Shown here: one piece after another, positions 36,797 to 45,465 of the stretch
Numbering within the stretch: the first letter of the stretch is position 1
Layout: every line of letters begins with the position of its first letter
From: Stieleria sp. JC731
Lineage (GTDB): Bacteria; Planctomycetota; Planctomycetia; Pirellulales; Pirellulaceae
Length of the DNA stretch: 64,000 nt
Assembly (NCBI RefSeq): GCF_020966635.1
Contig: NZ_JAJKFQ010000002.1
Span: 620,001 to 684,000, forward strand
Reading direction: 5' to 3'
Made by a program: the position numbers and the translations under genes
The notes under the pieces: model-generated
The model's database searches: none
Told to the model about the DNA's origin: nothing
Seen by the model: only the letters and a program-made list of their open reading frames with translations

Positions 36797-37884
36797 AACG
36801 CGATGCTGATTTTGAACAGCTTGCACGCTACACCGGTGAATGGATGCGAGGCGAAGGCCCGGAATCCGACATCGTGATCAGCACTCGCGTTCGCCTTGCC
36901 CGCAACCTTGCTGACTTTCCTTTCATCCGCCGCTGCAGCGAAGATGATCGATTAAGTATCGAACGAAGCGTTCGGGCACGCATGGAAACGATCGCGGACC
37001 AACTCTGGGAATCCGCGCAATACGTGGACCTGGAACCGCTATCGGAAATCGATCGTCAATTGCTGGTCGAACGGCAATTGATCAGTCGCGAAATTGCCGA
37101 ATCGGACGGGTCGCGCGCGGTCGCCTTCGATGCCAGCGAAGGCTATAGCGTGATGATCAATGAAGAAGATCACCTGCGAATCCAAGTCATGCGCAGTGGC
37201 TTGGACATGGAAAACACTTGGCAAAAAGTCAATCGTATCGACAACATGCTCGAAGAGGTCATGCTGTATGCGTTTCACCCACGCTATGGCTACCTAACGG
37301 CATGCCCCACCAACGTCGGAACGGGATTGCGTGTCAGCGTGATGCTGCACCTTCCGGCATTGGTGATCACCGAACAGATGGATCGCGTGTTCCGCAGCAT
37401 GCAGCGAATCAACGTGACCGTGCGTGGTCTGTATGGTGAAGGTTCGCAGTACACCGGCGATTTCTATCAAGTCAGCAACCAAGTCACCTTGGGCTACACC
37501 GAATCAGAACTTCTAGACTTGGTCGGCAAAGAAGTCGCACCACGTATCATTGAATACGAACGCAAAGCACGCGAAGCGCTCTTAAAGAACAATCGCGACG
37601 ACTTGCATGACGAAGTCAGTCGCGCGATGGGCATCCTAAGCACTGCCAGAAAGATCAGTAGCGAAGAAACGATGCACCACCTTTCTAAAATCCGACTGGG
37701 CATCAGCATGGGACTGATCGAAAAGCCGGACGTGAAGATCATCAACCAACTGTTCTTGCAGTCACAATCGGCCCACTTACAAAAGCTTCAAGGAAGAATC
37801 CTTGGCACGGCAGAACGCCACGCCAGGCGAGCCAGCTTTTTGCAACAACATCTGTCGGGTAAAGACGACGCGACGTGGAACTAA
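36793..37884 (+). CDS. mcsB: Protein arginine kinase McsB
   Basis: 363 residues from GTG 36793. The phosphagen-kinase fold is clear: STRVRLARNL at 30-39, the NEED motif at 123-126 (MINEEDHLRI) and CPTNVGTGLRVSVMLHLPAL at about 175. McsB phosphorylates arginines on proteins, which in Gram-positive bacteria marks them for ClpCP degradation. The pArg-binding C-terminal part (SSEETMHHLSKIRLGISMGL) is present. Coupled to mcsA by a GTGA overlap. A hairpin pair lies between it and the convergent sodN gene. Confidence 0.93.
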   Translation: MKRDADFEQLARYTGEWMRGEGPESDIVISTRVRLARNLADFPFIRRCSEDDRLSIERSVRARMETIADQLWESAQYVDLEPLSEIDRQLLVERQLISREIAESDGSRAVAFDASEGYSVMINEEDHLRIQVMRSGLDMENTWQKVNRIDNMLEEVMLYAFHPRYGYLTACPTNVGTGLRVSVMLHLPALVITEQMDRVFRSMQRINVTVRGLYGEGSQYTGDFYQVSNQVTLGYTESELLDLVGKEVAPRIIEYERKAREALLKNNRDDLHDEVSRAMGILSTARKISSEETMHHLSKIRLGISMGLIEKPDVKIINQLFLQSQSAHLQKLQGRILGTAERHARRASFLQQHLSGKDDATWN

Positions 37885-37932
37885 GAAACCGTCCACTTTG
37901 GTGCATAAGCACCGCGATCGAACGCGAAACGA

Positions 37933-38026
37933 CGCCAGCGAAATTCACTGGCGCCGTGATTGATTGACAAAGCGTGCTTGTGTGAGACTCACAGTCAGAC
38001 GGGCTAACCTGATCTAAAGTCTGACT
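37933..38026. terminator. Hairpins between convergent mcsB and sodN
   Basis: Two inverted repeats: CGCCAG (37933-37938) with CTGGCG (37948-37953), and AGTCAGAC (37993-38000) with its complement (38019-38026), 8 base pairs with an 18-base loop. Lying between two converging genes they probably serve both as 3' ends. No strong T-run. Confidence 0.45.
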
Positions 38027-38057
38027 CGATCTAAAACGCGGCTTGCTTCCGAGCGGA

Positions 38058-38522
38058 CTAGTGAGAGTGCTCGAAGTCAGGCTCTTTGCCTTCGTAGGCA
38101 CGGTAGAAATCAAAGATCGCTTTTTCCAAAGCTTGGGCGGTTGCCGGATCGGCTGATTGCTTGCATTTCATTGCCGCAACCATGACCGCGTGGGCGCTGG
38201 TCAGTTTTTTGGTGTAGTTGTCACCATCGGCTTTGATGCGCTGCGCCATGAAGTATGCGGCGATCGTGTTTTGAATCTTGGTCGCGTGATCTTCTTTGGT
38301 CGCAACCCAACGAGCCGCTTGGTTGATCGCTTGTCCTTTACCAAGTTCACCATCGGCGATCTTGTTGATTTCCAATTGTGCTTTGGAAATGGTGTGCTCA
38401 TCTTCCAACATTTGCTCAAATCGCATCTGATCACCGTAGATTCCGCAGGGAACCTGGCAGTGAGCCATTGCGATCGACGCGGTGAACATAAAAGCCAACG
38501 ATGCGGTCAAAAATCTAGTCAT
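38058..38522 (-). CDS. sodN: Nickel superoxide dismutase with Sec-type signal peptide
   Basis: 154 residues from the ATG at 38522 (the longer frame adds 40 unrelated residues). Residues 1-20 are a signal peptide ending SIAMA; cleavage there exposes HCQVPCGIYGD, the nickel hook in which His1, Cys2, Cys6 and Tyr9 are exactly spaced. The helical body (INKIADGELGKGQAINQAARWV; YFMAQRIKADGDNY) fits NiSOD, a hexameric enzyme that converts superoxide to oxygen and peroxide. In Streptomyces a dedicated protease removes the propeptide; here signal peptidase could do it, giving a periplasmic enzyme. No sodX-like gene is adjacent. Divergent from nadE, 89 bases apart. Confidence 0.93.
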   Translation of the reverse strand: MTRFLTASLAFMFTASIAMAHCQVPCGIYGDQMRFEQMLEDEHTISKAQLEINKIADGELGKGQAINQAARWVATKEDHATKIQNTIAAYFMAQRIKADGDNYTKKLTSAHAVMVAAMKCKQSADPATAQALEKAIFDFYRAYEGKEPDFEHSH

Positions 38523-38611
38523 GTTCTGTTTCTTGGTGGTGTGGTAGTAGTCTGATGCGTGGGGGGCGGGGCGAGGCCCGCATCCGACGCGACGGTGAAA
38601 GATTATAGCTG

Positions 38612-40723
38612 ATGGGAAGTCGTCTCGCCGAAGTTGAGCCACTACAATGCCTCGTCAAACGAAATGAAGTTTCCTTCGCATCACAATTCTCTATCAATCG
38701 CGGCGACTTGGATCACGACAACGACGTAAACGATTTTTTTGAACACGGGATTTTTCGAGTCCTCGCGACAGCTCCCCACGTCGCCGTCGGACATCCCCAA
38801 AAGAATGCCGCCGCAATCGCATCCGCCCTCGAATCGGCCAATGCAGATTTGATCGTTTTCCCGGAACTCGCCACCACCGGCTACACCTGCGGTGACCTTT
38901 TTGGCTGTAAATGGCTGCTCGATGCGGCCGAAGAACAGCTCATTCGACTTGCCGAACGATCTGCGAAATCATCAGCAGTGATTGTCCTGGGAACCCCATT
39001 GCGCGTCGGTGGGTCGCTGATGAATGTTGCGGCGGTGCTTCACCAAGGCAACATCGCCGGGGTGGTCCCTAAGACTTTCCTGCCGACTTATCGCGAATTC
39101 TATGAAGGCAGACACTTTCGCGCTTCCGGCGCTGGTGACCCAAAAGAAATAACACTGGCCGGTCAGACAGTTCCTTTCGGCAGTGACTTGCTATTCCAAA
39201 TTGGCGAAGCGGTCATCGGCATCGAGATCTGCGAAGACCTTTGGACACCGCTACCGCCGAGCGGATTTCAGGCCGTCGCCGGTGCCAACGTGCTGGTCAA
39301 CTTGTCGGCGTCCAACGAAACGATCGGCAAAGCATCATGGCGACGTGAACTGGTCCGTTCGCAATCCGGACGCTGCATCGCTGGGTACGTGTATGCATCG
39401 GCTGGCCCCGGAGAATCGACATCCGACTTGGTTTTCGGTGGCCATTGCTTGATTGCCGAAAACGGCGGACTCGTTGGCGAATCGAGACGTATCGGTGATG
39501 GGCAATCGCCAAGTTATGTTGCAGAGACCAGCGTCTGTTGTGACTTGGACCTACAACGTCTTGCTCATGATCGACGAGTGGTCGGTTCGTTCGACGATGC
39601 CATCGATCGGCAAACACAGTCGTTTCGCCGTGTTGAATTGCAAACGGCCCAACCGATCAAGCCTGCGCCGGAACAACTGCTCCGTCATGTCGATGCACAC
39701 CCATTCGTTCCTAGCCAAGCTGACGAGCTTGCCGAACGATGCGCAGAGATCTTTGCAGTGCAGTCCGCCGGACTGGTCAAACGACTTCAATGCCTCCCCA
39801 AATCGACGCCGCTTGCGATCGGCATCTCTGGTGGGTTGGACAGCACGCTGGCACTTTTGGTTGCGTTGCAAGCAGTCAAAGCGGCTGACTGGCCGGTCGA
39901 AAGTATCATCGGGCTGACCATGCCTGGGTTTGGCACCACCACGCATACCAAAACCAGCGCCGATCGATTGATCCAGCAGACCGGGATCACGGAAGAATGC
40001 ATCGACATTCGGCAGCTTTGCTTGGACACGTTCCATTCGCTCGATCACTCGCCGCTAGGGATTGAGATTGATCAACAAACGACGGTGAAATCCCTACAGG
40101 AACGACTTAACCAACTGCCAGACGATGCGGCTGATCTGACATTCGAAAATGTACAGGCTCGGATTCGCACGATGCTGCTGATGAACCGTGGCTTTGTTCT
40201 TGGGACGGGTGATATGAGCGAACAGGCGCTCGGCTGGTCAACCTACAACGCCGATCACATGTCGATGTACAACGTCAACACATCGATTCCGAAGACGCTG
40301 GTGCGTTTCCTCGTTCGCTTTGCGGCGGACCATCACTTCGACGGTGAAACAACGAAGCTGCTTCATCGAATTGCGGACACGCCAATCTCACCCGAATTGC
40401 TTCCGCCTAGCGCTGACGGATCGATCCGTCAAAACACAGAGGCCTCGATCGGGGCTTACGAACTACACGATTTCTTTTTGTATCAATTCGTTCGCAACGG
40501 ATTCGACCGAAAGAAGATCTTGTATCTCGCTCAGCACGCTTCATTCGATTCGAAATACGACATCGAAACAATCGCCAAAACGTTAGAACAGTTCGCGACG
40601 CGATTCTTTCGCAATCAATTCAAACGCAATTGCGTTCCCGATGGTCCCAAAGTCGGTTCGGTGAGCTTGTCACCACGTGGCGATTGGCGGATGCCCAGCG
40701 ATGCCGAACACGGATCGTTTTGA
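38612..40723 (+). CDS. nadE: Glutamine-dependent NAD+ synthetase
   Basis: Up to 703 residues from ATG 38612; the first 32 are not family-like, and TTG 38708 just before the conserved NDFFEHGIFRVLATAP is a real alternative. N-terminal nitrilase-type glutaminase: catalytic Glu in VFPELATTGYTCGD, Lys in VVPKTFLPTYREFYE, Cys in GIEICEDLW. C-terminal NAD synthase with P-loop-like GISGGLDSTLALL, GTGDMSEQALGWSTY and the late AQHASFDSKYDIE. It makes NAD+ from deamido-NAD+, ATP and glutamine. Divergent from sodN. Confidence 0.93.
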   Translation: MGSRLAEVEPLQCLVKRNEVSFASQFSINRGDLDHDNDVNDFFEHGIFRVLATAPHVAVGHPQKNAAAIASALESANADLIVFPELATTGYTCGDLFGCKWLLDAAEEQLIRLAERSAKSSAVIVLGTPLRVGGSLMNVAAVLHQGNIAGVVPKTFLPTYREFYEGRHFRASGAGDPKEITLAGQTVPFGSDLLFQIGEAVIGIEICEDLWTPLPPSGFQAVAGANVLVNLSASNETIGKASWRRELVRSQSGRCIAGYVYASAGPGESTSDLVFGGHCLIAENGGLVGESRRIGDGQSPSYVAETSVCCDLDLQRLAHDRRVVGSFDDAIDRQTQSFRRVELQTAQPIKPAPEQLLRHVDAHPFVPSQADELAERCAEIFAVQSAGLVKRLQCLPKSTPLAIGISGGLDSTLALLVALQAVKAADWPVESIIGLTMPGFGTTTHTKTSADRLIQQTGITEECIDIRQLCLDTFHSLDHSPLGIEIDQQTTVKSLQERLNQLPDDAADLTFENVQARIRTMLLMNRGFVLGTGDMSEQALGWSTYNADHMSMYNVNTSIPKTLVRFLVRFAADHHFDGETTKLLHRIADTPISPELLPPSADGSIRQNTEASIGAYELHDFFLYQFVRNGFDRKKILYLAQHASFDSKYDIETIAKTLEQFATRFFRNQFKRNCVPDGPKVGSVSLSPRGDWRMPSDAEHGSF

Positions 40724-40988
40724 AGCGCACTCAATTTGATGATCTGAAAGTGGAGCGTTTGCGAAACCGTCCCGTCAAGCTGTAACGATTAATCCGCCTT
40801 CCTATTCTGTCCCGAATCGATTGCTCGTTCCATTCTGGTCGATTGCGTCTATTAGTTGCCTGTCCGTTTCCGTATTTGGCAGTCTGCGATCGATTGGCAT
40901 TCTGAGCCGGTGCTCCCACTGACGAATCCATGATTGCACCAAAGATTCATTTTTGAATTTGATTCGTGTGGTCACGCAAGGAAGCGTT

Positions 40989-42341
40989 ATGTCACCCCAG
41001 AAAAAACATTGGCTGTCAGCCCGACTCGCTTTGGCGACGGCTATCTGCCTGGCAAGTTCAGCAACAAGCGATGCGGGCGAGCCAACGTCGGGTGATGAGC
41101 TACGTTCCTTGCTGTCGCCCGCTCCCGCGACACCGGTCTTGCTGGACCCTCAATCAAAACACGAGTCAGTCGGAATCACGCGTTTGAATCGTTTTGTTGA
41201 TCTTCATCAGTACGATCAAGAACCTGCGATCCGAGTCAACCCACCCCCACACCACTCGACTCCGGCGTTCACGATCACACAGCGTCACGAACCGGTTCAC
41301 GGTCAGTCGACGGAGCACGCTGCTGAGCAATCGCGGGAACAACGCTTTCAGCAAAGCAACAGCGCCTCGCTAATCGAAACAGACGCTTCGGAAGTCAAAG
41401 GCAAAGTGCGACAGAATCCTCTGGTCGTCACCCTGCCACCACGACTCCAGCATATTCACGTGGCATCATCACAGCATCCGCTTTCTGGCGCGTTGGTGAT
41501 GCATGAATCTGCATCGCTCGATCCGCCCTCGCATGATGACGTCGTAGACTCCTGGGCCGTCTCGATGGTCGATCCGTCTAGTCAACCGATGCCTATCAAT
41601 GGCGGCACTGGGATGTTGGCAATGGATCAAATCGGTAGCCACCTGCCCGACTCGAGTCAATCGCTGGACACCGCGCCATCGCACTTGCCCACCACGATCG
41701 CACCATCCCAAGACCACTTGAACGCCGCGATCGCTCAGATCACGGAATCTGACAACACAGAAGAGCTGACGATCGATTTCGCCGAAGCTATCCGGGCAGA
41801 ATCATTGCCGCTGCTTCCCTCGCCTACTGCGGACGCAGTCGCTCAGTCCAGCCCAACTGTTTCAGCTTCGCAAGATCGCACCGAGACCGCGACACAACCA
41901 GAGCTGGAATCTGTTGTCGTAACGCACGTCGACATTCAGCCATCGCCAAAGACAGCCACGGTTGATCGGCCACTGAACGACCAGCTGTTTGCAGAAGCAT
42001 CAAAGCAATTTGGCTTGGACGCGAGCACCGATGACTTTCCGTGCGAGTTTGTTCTTCAGGAATGCCCAGATGAAGATGGCTTAAGTAAAGCCGGTGCTGA
42101 TCAACAGACGTTGGCGATGGTGGAGTCCGACAACATTGCTTCACCAGAAATCCAAACACGACTGCAACCGGGAATGGATTCTCAGCAGCCAGGCGATGAA
42201 ACATCCGCACCGACGCTCGTCCAGCGGTTCTCCAGCTGGACGAAACGTTTGGGTTCCGAATCGACTCCCACCAAACCCGTTTCGACTAGCCGACGATCCG
42301 GTGGGATTCTAAACGTGTGGAAGCATCGCACTGAAAACTAG
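40989..42341 (+). CDS. Exported low-complexity protein of unknown function
   Basis: 450 residues from ATG 40989, preceded by AAGGAAG; the 12-codon longer form is less likely. A signal peptide (LALATAICLASSATSDAG) is followed by a long, mostly disordered region rich in Ser, Gln, Pro, Thr and Asp with no repeats of fixed length. One better-ordered segment is about 340-375 (NDQLFAEASKQFGLDASTDDFPCEF), with the only cysteine pair, and the C-end is basic (SWTKRLGSESTPTKP; RRSGGILNVWKHRTEN). I do not recognise a family. It stands alone, convergent with the 42399-43253 gene. Confidence 0.6.
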   Translation: MSPQKKHWLSARLALATAICLASSATSDAGEPTSGDELRSLLSPAPATPVLLDPQSKHESVGITRLNRFVDLHQYDQEPAIRVNPPPHHSTPAFTITQRHEPVHGQSTEHAAEQSREQRFQQSNSASLIETDASEVKGKVRQNPLVVTLPPRLQHIHVASSQHPLSGALVMHESASLDPPSHDDVVDSWAVSMVDPSSQPMPINGGTGMLAMDQIGSHLPDSSQSLDTAPSHLPTTIAPSQDHLNAAIAQITESDNTEELTIDFAEAIRAESLPLLPSPTADAVAQSSPTVSASQDRTETATQPELESVVVTHVDIQPSPKTATVDRPLNDQLFAEASKQFGLDASTDDFPCEFVLQECPDEDGLSKAGADQQTLAMVESDNIASPEIQTRLQPGMDSQQPGDETSAPTLVQRFSSWTKRLGSESTPTKPVSTSRRSGGILNVWKHRTEN

Positions 42342-42398
42342 CCGGCCAAACTGACCAGCCCAGTGAATCCCGCCAGGTAAGTATCTCGTCGGTGGATA

Positions 42399-43253
42399 TT
42401 AACGGCGAGCGGTGCGTGGCACATCCTCAAGAAGTTCTTCGCTCATTCGAGCACGGTATTCCATCAAGCTATTGGCACCCTGGAACCCGACAACGGTTTC
42501 GTCCCAGTTCAGCTCTTTGCTGATCATATGACCGGCATCGATATCGAACTTGATCGATCCGTTGCTCAACTGCTGAACCACTTGAGCTCGTACGGACTCT
42601 TCTTTGATCGGTGTCAGCGGTTCACTGCGGATCGAAAGGGTGGCGACTCCTGACTTCACTTTTTCCAAAGTGTAAAGCTCACGGATTTTGATCGGCTTGA
42701 CCAAACCGTCGTCGGTCCGGGTCTTGATCTCGCGAGGAATTGACCAAGAGTCCCCGATAGCGATTGGCTCTTCGGGCAATGCCAAGGTTAGCGAGCCCAT
42801 TCCGAGTGAGGCTTTGCTTCCGCCATGGTCTTCACGTGCGGTTTCTTGCCCTCGAGCGTTAACCGAAATCGTGGCGAGCTTCTTGCCGATCTGTTCAGCG
42901 ACTTTCGAAAACTGCACTGGTGGCTCGTCACCCGAAGTGCTTGACCAACGAATCTCGTCTTGCTCGCCTTGCTGCTGAGTCATCTCGACGGAATCGACGA
43001 TGTGATCAAAGGTCATGTCTTTCTCGTCGACCTCAGTCACGTCCCAGTAACGGCGGCTAACGGTATGAACTTGAGAAACCTCTTCCTGACCCTGGAACCG
43101 AGTTTTCGTTTTGGCGACGTGGGTCACTTCGTAATTTAAACGCTGTCCGCTCGTGAGCGAATAACGCAGCGTGTACTTTTCCGCTTCATCCTCCGCGAAC
43201 GTTAGCGAGGTTTGAATTGCGACGATGGTCAGAAGAGCGAGAATTCGGGCCAC
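42399..43253 (-). CDS. Exported beta-rich protein, DUF6263-like (tentative)
   Basis: 284 residues. Signal peptide LALLTIVAIQTSLTFA, cleaved near residue 20. The mature part is strand-rich with YTLRYSLTSGQRLNYEVTHVA, DMTFDHIVDSVEM, a central IAIGDSWSIPREI and late repeats of LTPIKEES. This pattern, a periplasmic protein around 280 residues with a conserved GDSW, recalls DUF6263 members, but I cannot confirm it. No catalytic residues stand out. Not part of an obvious operon. Confidence 0.6.
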   Translation of the reverse strand: MARILALLTIVAIQTSLTFAEDEAEKYTLRYSLTSGQRLNYEVTHVAKTKTRFQGQEEVSQVHTVSRRYWDVTEVDEKDMTFDHIVDSVEMTQQQGEQDEIRWSSTSGDEPPVQFSKVAEQIGKKLATISVNARGQETAREDHGGSKASLGMGSLTLALPEEPIAIGDSWSIPREIKTRTDDGLVKPIKIRELYTLEKVKSGVATLSIRSEPLTPIKEESVRAQVVQQLSNGSIKFDIDAGHMISKELNWDETVVGFQGANSLMEYRARMSEELLEDVPRTARR

Positions 43254-43551
43254 GGTTGCAGGTCTCCATACGAATGGCGGGTGGGTACACCAATGGCATC
43301 ATGCCAACGATAGGACGTGAAACTCGCAGATTCGTAGGTTCGTCGCAATAGTGAAATCGCGGCAAGCAGGCACGCACCAGTCAACCAAAGAGCGTCTCAC
43401 GGTATCCCGAAATAGATTGCCCCAGAATGTTCCGAATATGATCCAAGAAGACTGCTTGATTGCACGGATCGCGTTTTGTGGCAAAAACTATCCGCGAAAA
43501 CGACACGTCGCCTTGCCACCCGGGGGGACCAGGAATAGCATCACGGGGGTT

Positions 43552-44235
43552 ATGAAATACCTTGCTCGCAAAAACCCGACCCTGCTCACCGCTTGGCTTT
43601 GCCTTGGCGTATCGCTTCTCTTTCCGAACAAGGAGTGCCGCGCTGAGCTACGTGCTTATCTCAGTGAAGCCCGACAATCCGGTCTGAATCAATTCGAAGC
43701 GGACCTGCTGTTTCGCGGCACGGATCAACAGGTCGGCGACGAAATCGAATACATCGAAATCGATCTCTCGCAATCGACGATCAACTCTGACCCGCTACTA
43801 AACTTCGCGCTGGTCCGATTCGATACAGCCAATCCGTTTGACGCATGGCGACAAGAGAGCTTTGGCCAAAACCCTGACGCCCTTTCCCGGTTGGTGATGG
43901 AGCCATTCTCGCCTCCCGGAACGCCCGTGTTCCCGATCGCAAACACCGATGCGTTTCGTGTCGGAACGTTTACGTTTGACTATGGAGATCTTCGCCTTCA
44001 AAGCGGCGATCTCGTAAAGCTTGACATCCGTGGGACCGATGACGACACCGGGGTGCGGACTACCGCAGTAGGAATACGGTCTGCTGGAATCTCCAAACTG
44101 CATGATCTCAGTTACACCGATCCGGCCGGAGATTTTCAATCAACGTTTGTTGTCAGCGCGATTCCAGAACCCAGAGGCGTGGCTTTCATCGCAATCACCG
44201 CACTCGGGATGGTCCTGCGTCGACGCAAGAATTAA
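43552..44235 (+). CDS. PEP-CTERM sorted surface protein
   Basis: 227 residues from ATG 43552 with GGGGG upstream; the longer frame is not signal-like. N-terminal signal (LTAWLCLGVSLLFP), a strand-rich mature domain, and a C-terminal PEP-CTERM tail: AIPEPRGVAFIAITALGMVLRRRKN split as PEP motif, hydrophobic helix and basic end. Exosortase systems cut such tails and place the protein at the envelope or in the exopolysaccharide matrix. The body has no known enzyme motif. The exosortase gene is not in this window. Confidence 0.8.
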   Translation: MKYLARKNPTLLTAWLCLGVSLLFPNKECRAELRAYLSEARQSGLNQFEADLLFRGTDQQVGDEIEYIEIDLSQSTINSDPLLNFALVRFDTANPFDAWRQESFGQNPDALSRLVMEPFSPPGTPVFPIANTDAFRVGTFTFDYGDLRLQSGDLVKLDIRGTDDDTGVRTTAVGIRSAGISKLHDLSYTDPAGDFQSTFVVSAIPEPRGVAFIAITALGMVLRRRKN

Positions 44236-44297
44236 CGTTGCTGCAATTGCAACCTTCTTTCGTCTGATAGGTACCGCGGCCCCCAAAGTCTTATTCC

Positions 44298-44424
44298 TAC
44301 TCGTACTCAGGGCGAAGCCCGGTACTCGTACTCCTACTCGAATCAACCGCCGACTTCAAAACCAAGTCCACCGGCGAACGGGAGGCGAGTACGAGTAAGA
44401 GTACCGCTGCGCTGAGTACGAGTA
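44298..44424. repeat. Inverted-repeat element built on TACTCGTACTC
   Basis: Two direct copies of TACTCGTACTC (44298-44308, 44323-44333) and two inverted copies GAGTACGAGTA (44387-44397, 44414-44424), forming a large imperfect hairpin; GGGCGAAGCCC at about 44310-44320 is a small hairpin inside. It lies between a PEP-CTERM gene and a hydrolase gene that converge, and looks like a REP/BIME-type mobile repeat. Confidence 0.7.
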
Positions 44425-44458
44425 CGAAGACGGAAAAAGAAACTCGGAGCGTACTCTT

Positions 44459-45316
44459 TCAATCCTTTCGCGACTGAGACCATAGCCATTCGATCGCGGC
44501 AGCAATGTCGGCTTGGTGGTCATCGTTGATCAGCCCGCCATGCCCGATCCCCTGCATCAAAACTCGACGTTTCGGTTCGGGCAAGCGATCAAACACGCTG
44601 TCTTGCTGAGTTACCGGTACCAATTCATCCAGTTCACTCTGCAACATCACCGATGCGACGCCAACCTTCGGTGCGGTGTGCAGTAAATTCAGTTCGTTGG
44701 GTAAACTTTCTGCGATAGCGTGCGCCAACTTCCCAAACGGATACCGATCAGCAACCCTCTTCACCGTGTCGATCAGCGGTGGAGGATTTCGCAGTACCAA
44801 ACCTGAGACTCGATCACCGAACTCACCCGCCAAGTACGTCGCGGTCGTGCAACCGAGCGAGTTCCCGGTAAGCCAGACCTTCGTTTTTGTCAGATCGATC
44901 TGTTCGAGAAGATGCAGAAAGAATGGTGTTGCACGTTTTGCAAGATTGGCAAGTGAAGGGCGACCGCTCGATCGCCCATAGCCTGGAGCGTTCCAGGTAC
45001 AGTGCCGAACATGCACTCCGCTAAGAATGCTTCCCGGCCAATCCGTCGCTCGCTCGGCTCGCCCAGCCGTTCCGGGAAATTTGACAACCAACAGATCCGG
45101 TGTCTGATCAGGCTGCAGATCGCCAACGAAGTATTCGTCTCGCTGACCATCCGATTCATAGAACCGACGCTGTTTGGTCCCAAAATCCAACTCGTTTTGC
45201 GAGGGCCGCAAAACGAATCGATCCAGTAGGCGACGTCGAAACGCGACGATCATACAGCCGAAATCCGGTAACGAGGTCGTTTCATAATCGATGGCTCCCA
45301 GGTGAACTCCCCACAA
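44459..45316 (-). CDS. Alpha/beta hydrolase
   Basis: 285 residues; the ATG coding MIVAFRRR 21 codons in is an alternative start. Alpha/beta-hydrolase landmarks: nucleophile elbow GNSLGC (Ser), oxyanion region VVKFPGTAGRAERATDW, cap and late VASVMLQSELDELVP with the acid, and final His in GIGHGGLI. No lipase, esterase or peptidase subfamily can be assigned, and there is no signal peptide, so it acts in the cytoplasm. It runs in the same direction as metG but 150 bases after its terminator. Confidence 0.8.
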   Translation of the reverse strand: MWGVHLGAIDYETTSLPDFGCMIVAFRRRLLDRFVLRPSQNELDFGTKQRRFYESDGQRDEYFVGDLQPDQTPDLLVVKFPGTAGRAERATDWPGSILSGVHVRHCTWNAPGYGRSSGRPSLANLAKRATPFFLHLLEQIDLTKTKVWLTGNSLGCTTATYLAGEFGDRVSGLVLRNPPPLIDTVKRVADRYPFGKLAHAIAESLPNELNLLHTAPKVGVASVMLQSELDELVPVTQQDSVFDRLPEPKRRVLMQGIGHGGLINDDHQADIAAAIEWLWSQSRKD

Positions 45317-45418
45317 TAGATTTTAGGAGAGAGGGAAACCGATGGGCGACCAGGGCGGTGCCGTAGTTCACAAGACTGATGTTCGCCCGCCAAATTGGCT
45401 AGGCGAATCGGCTGGGCG

Positions 45419-45444
45419 AAAAAACCGGTCGGCGTGTGCCGACC
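45419..45444 (-). terminator. Intrinsic terminator of metG
   Basis: On the minus strand GGTCGGC, loop ACAC, GCCGACC (7 perfect pairs, 45444 down to 45427), followed by GG and six T (45424-45419). It lies 22 bases after the metG stop. A textbook intrinsic terminator. Confidence 0.85.
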
Positions 45445-45465
45445 AAAACGGCAATCGCAGTCGTC

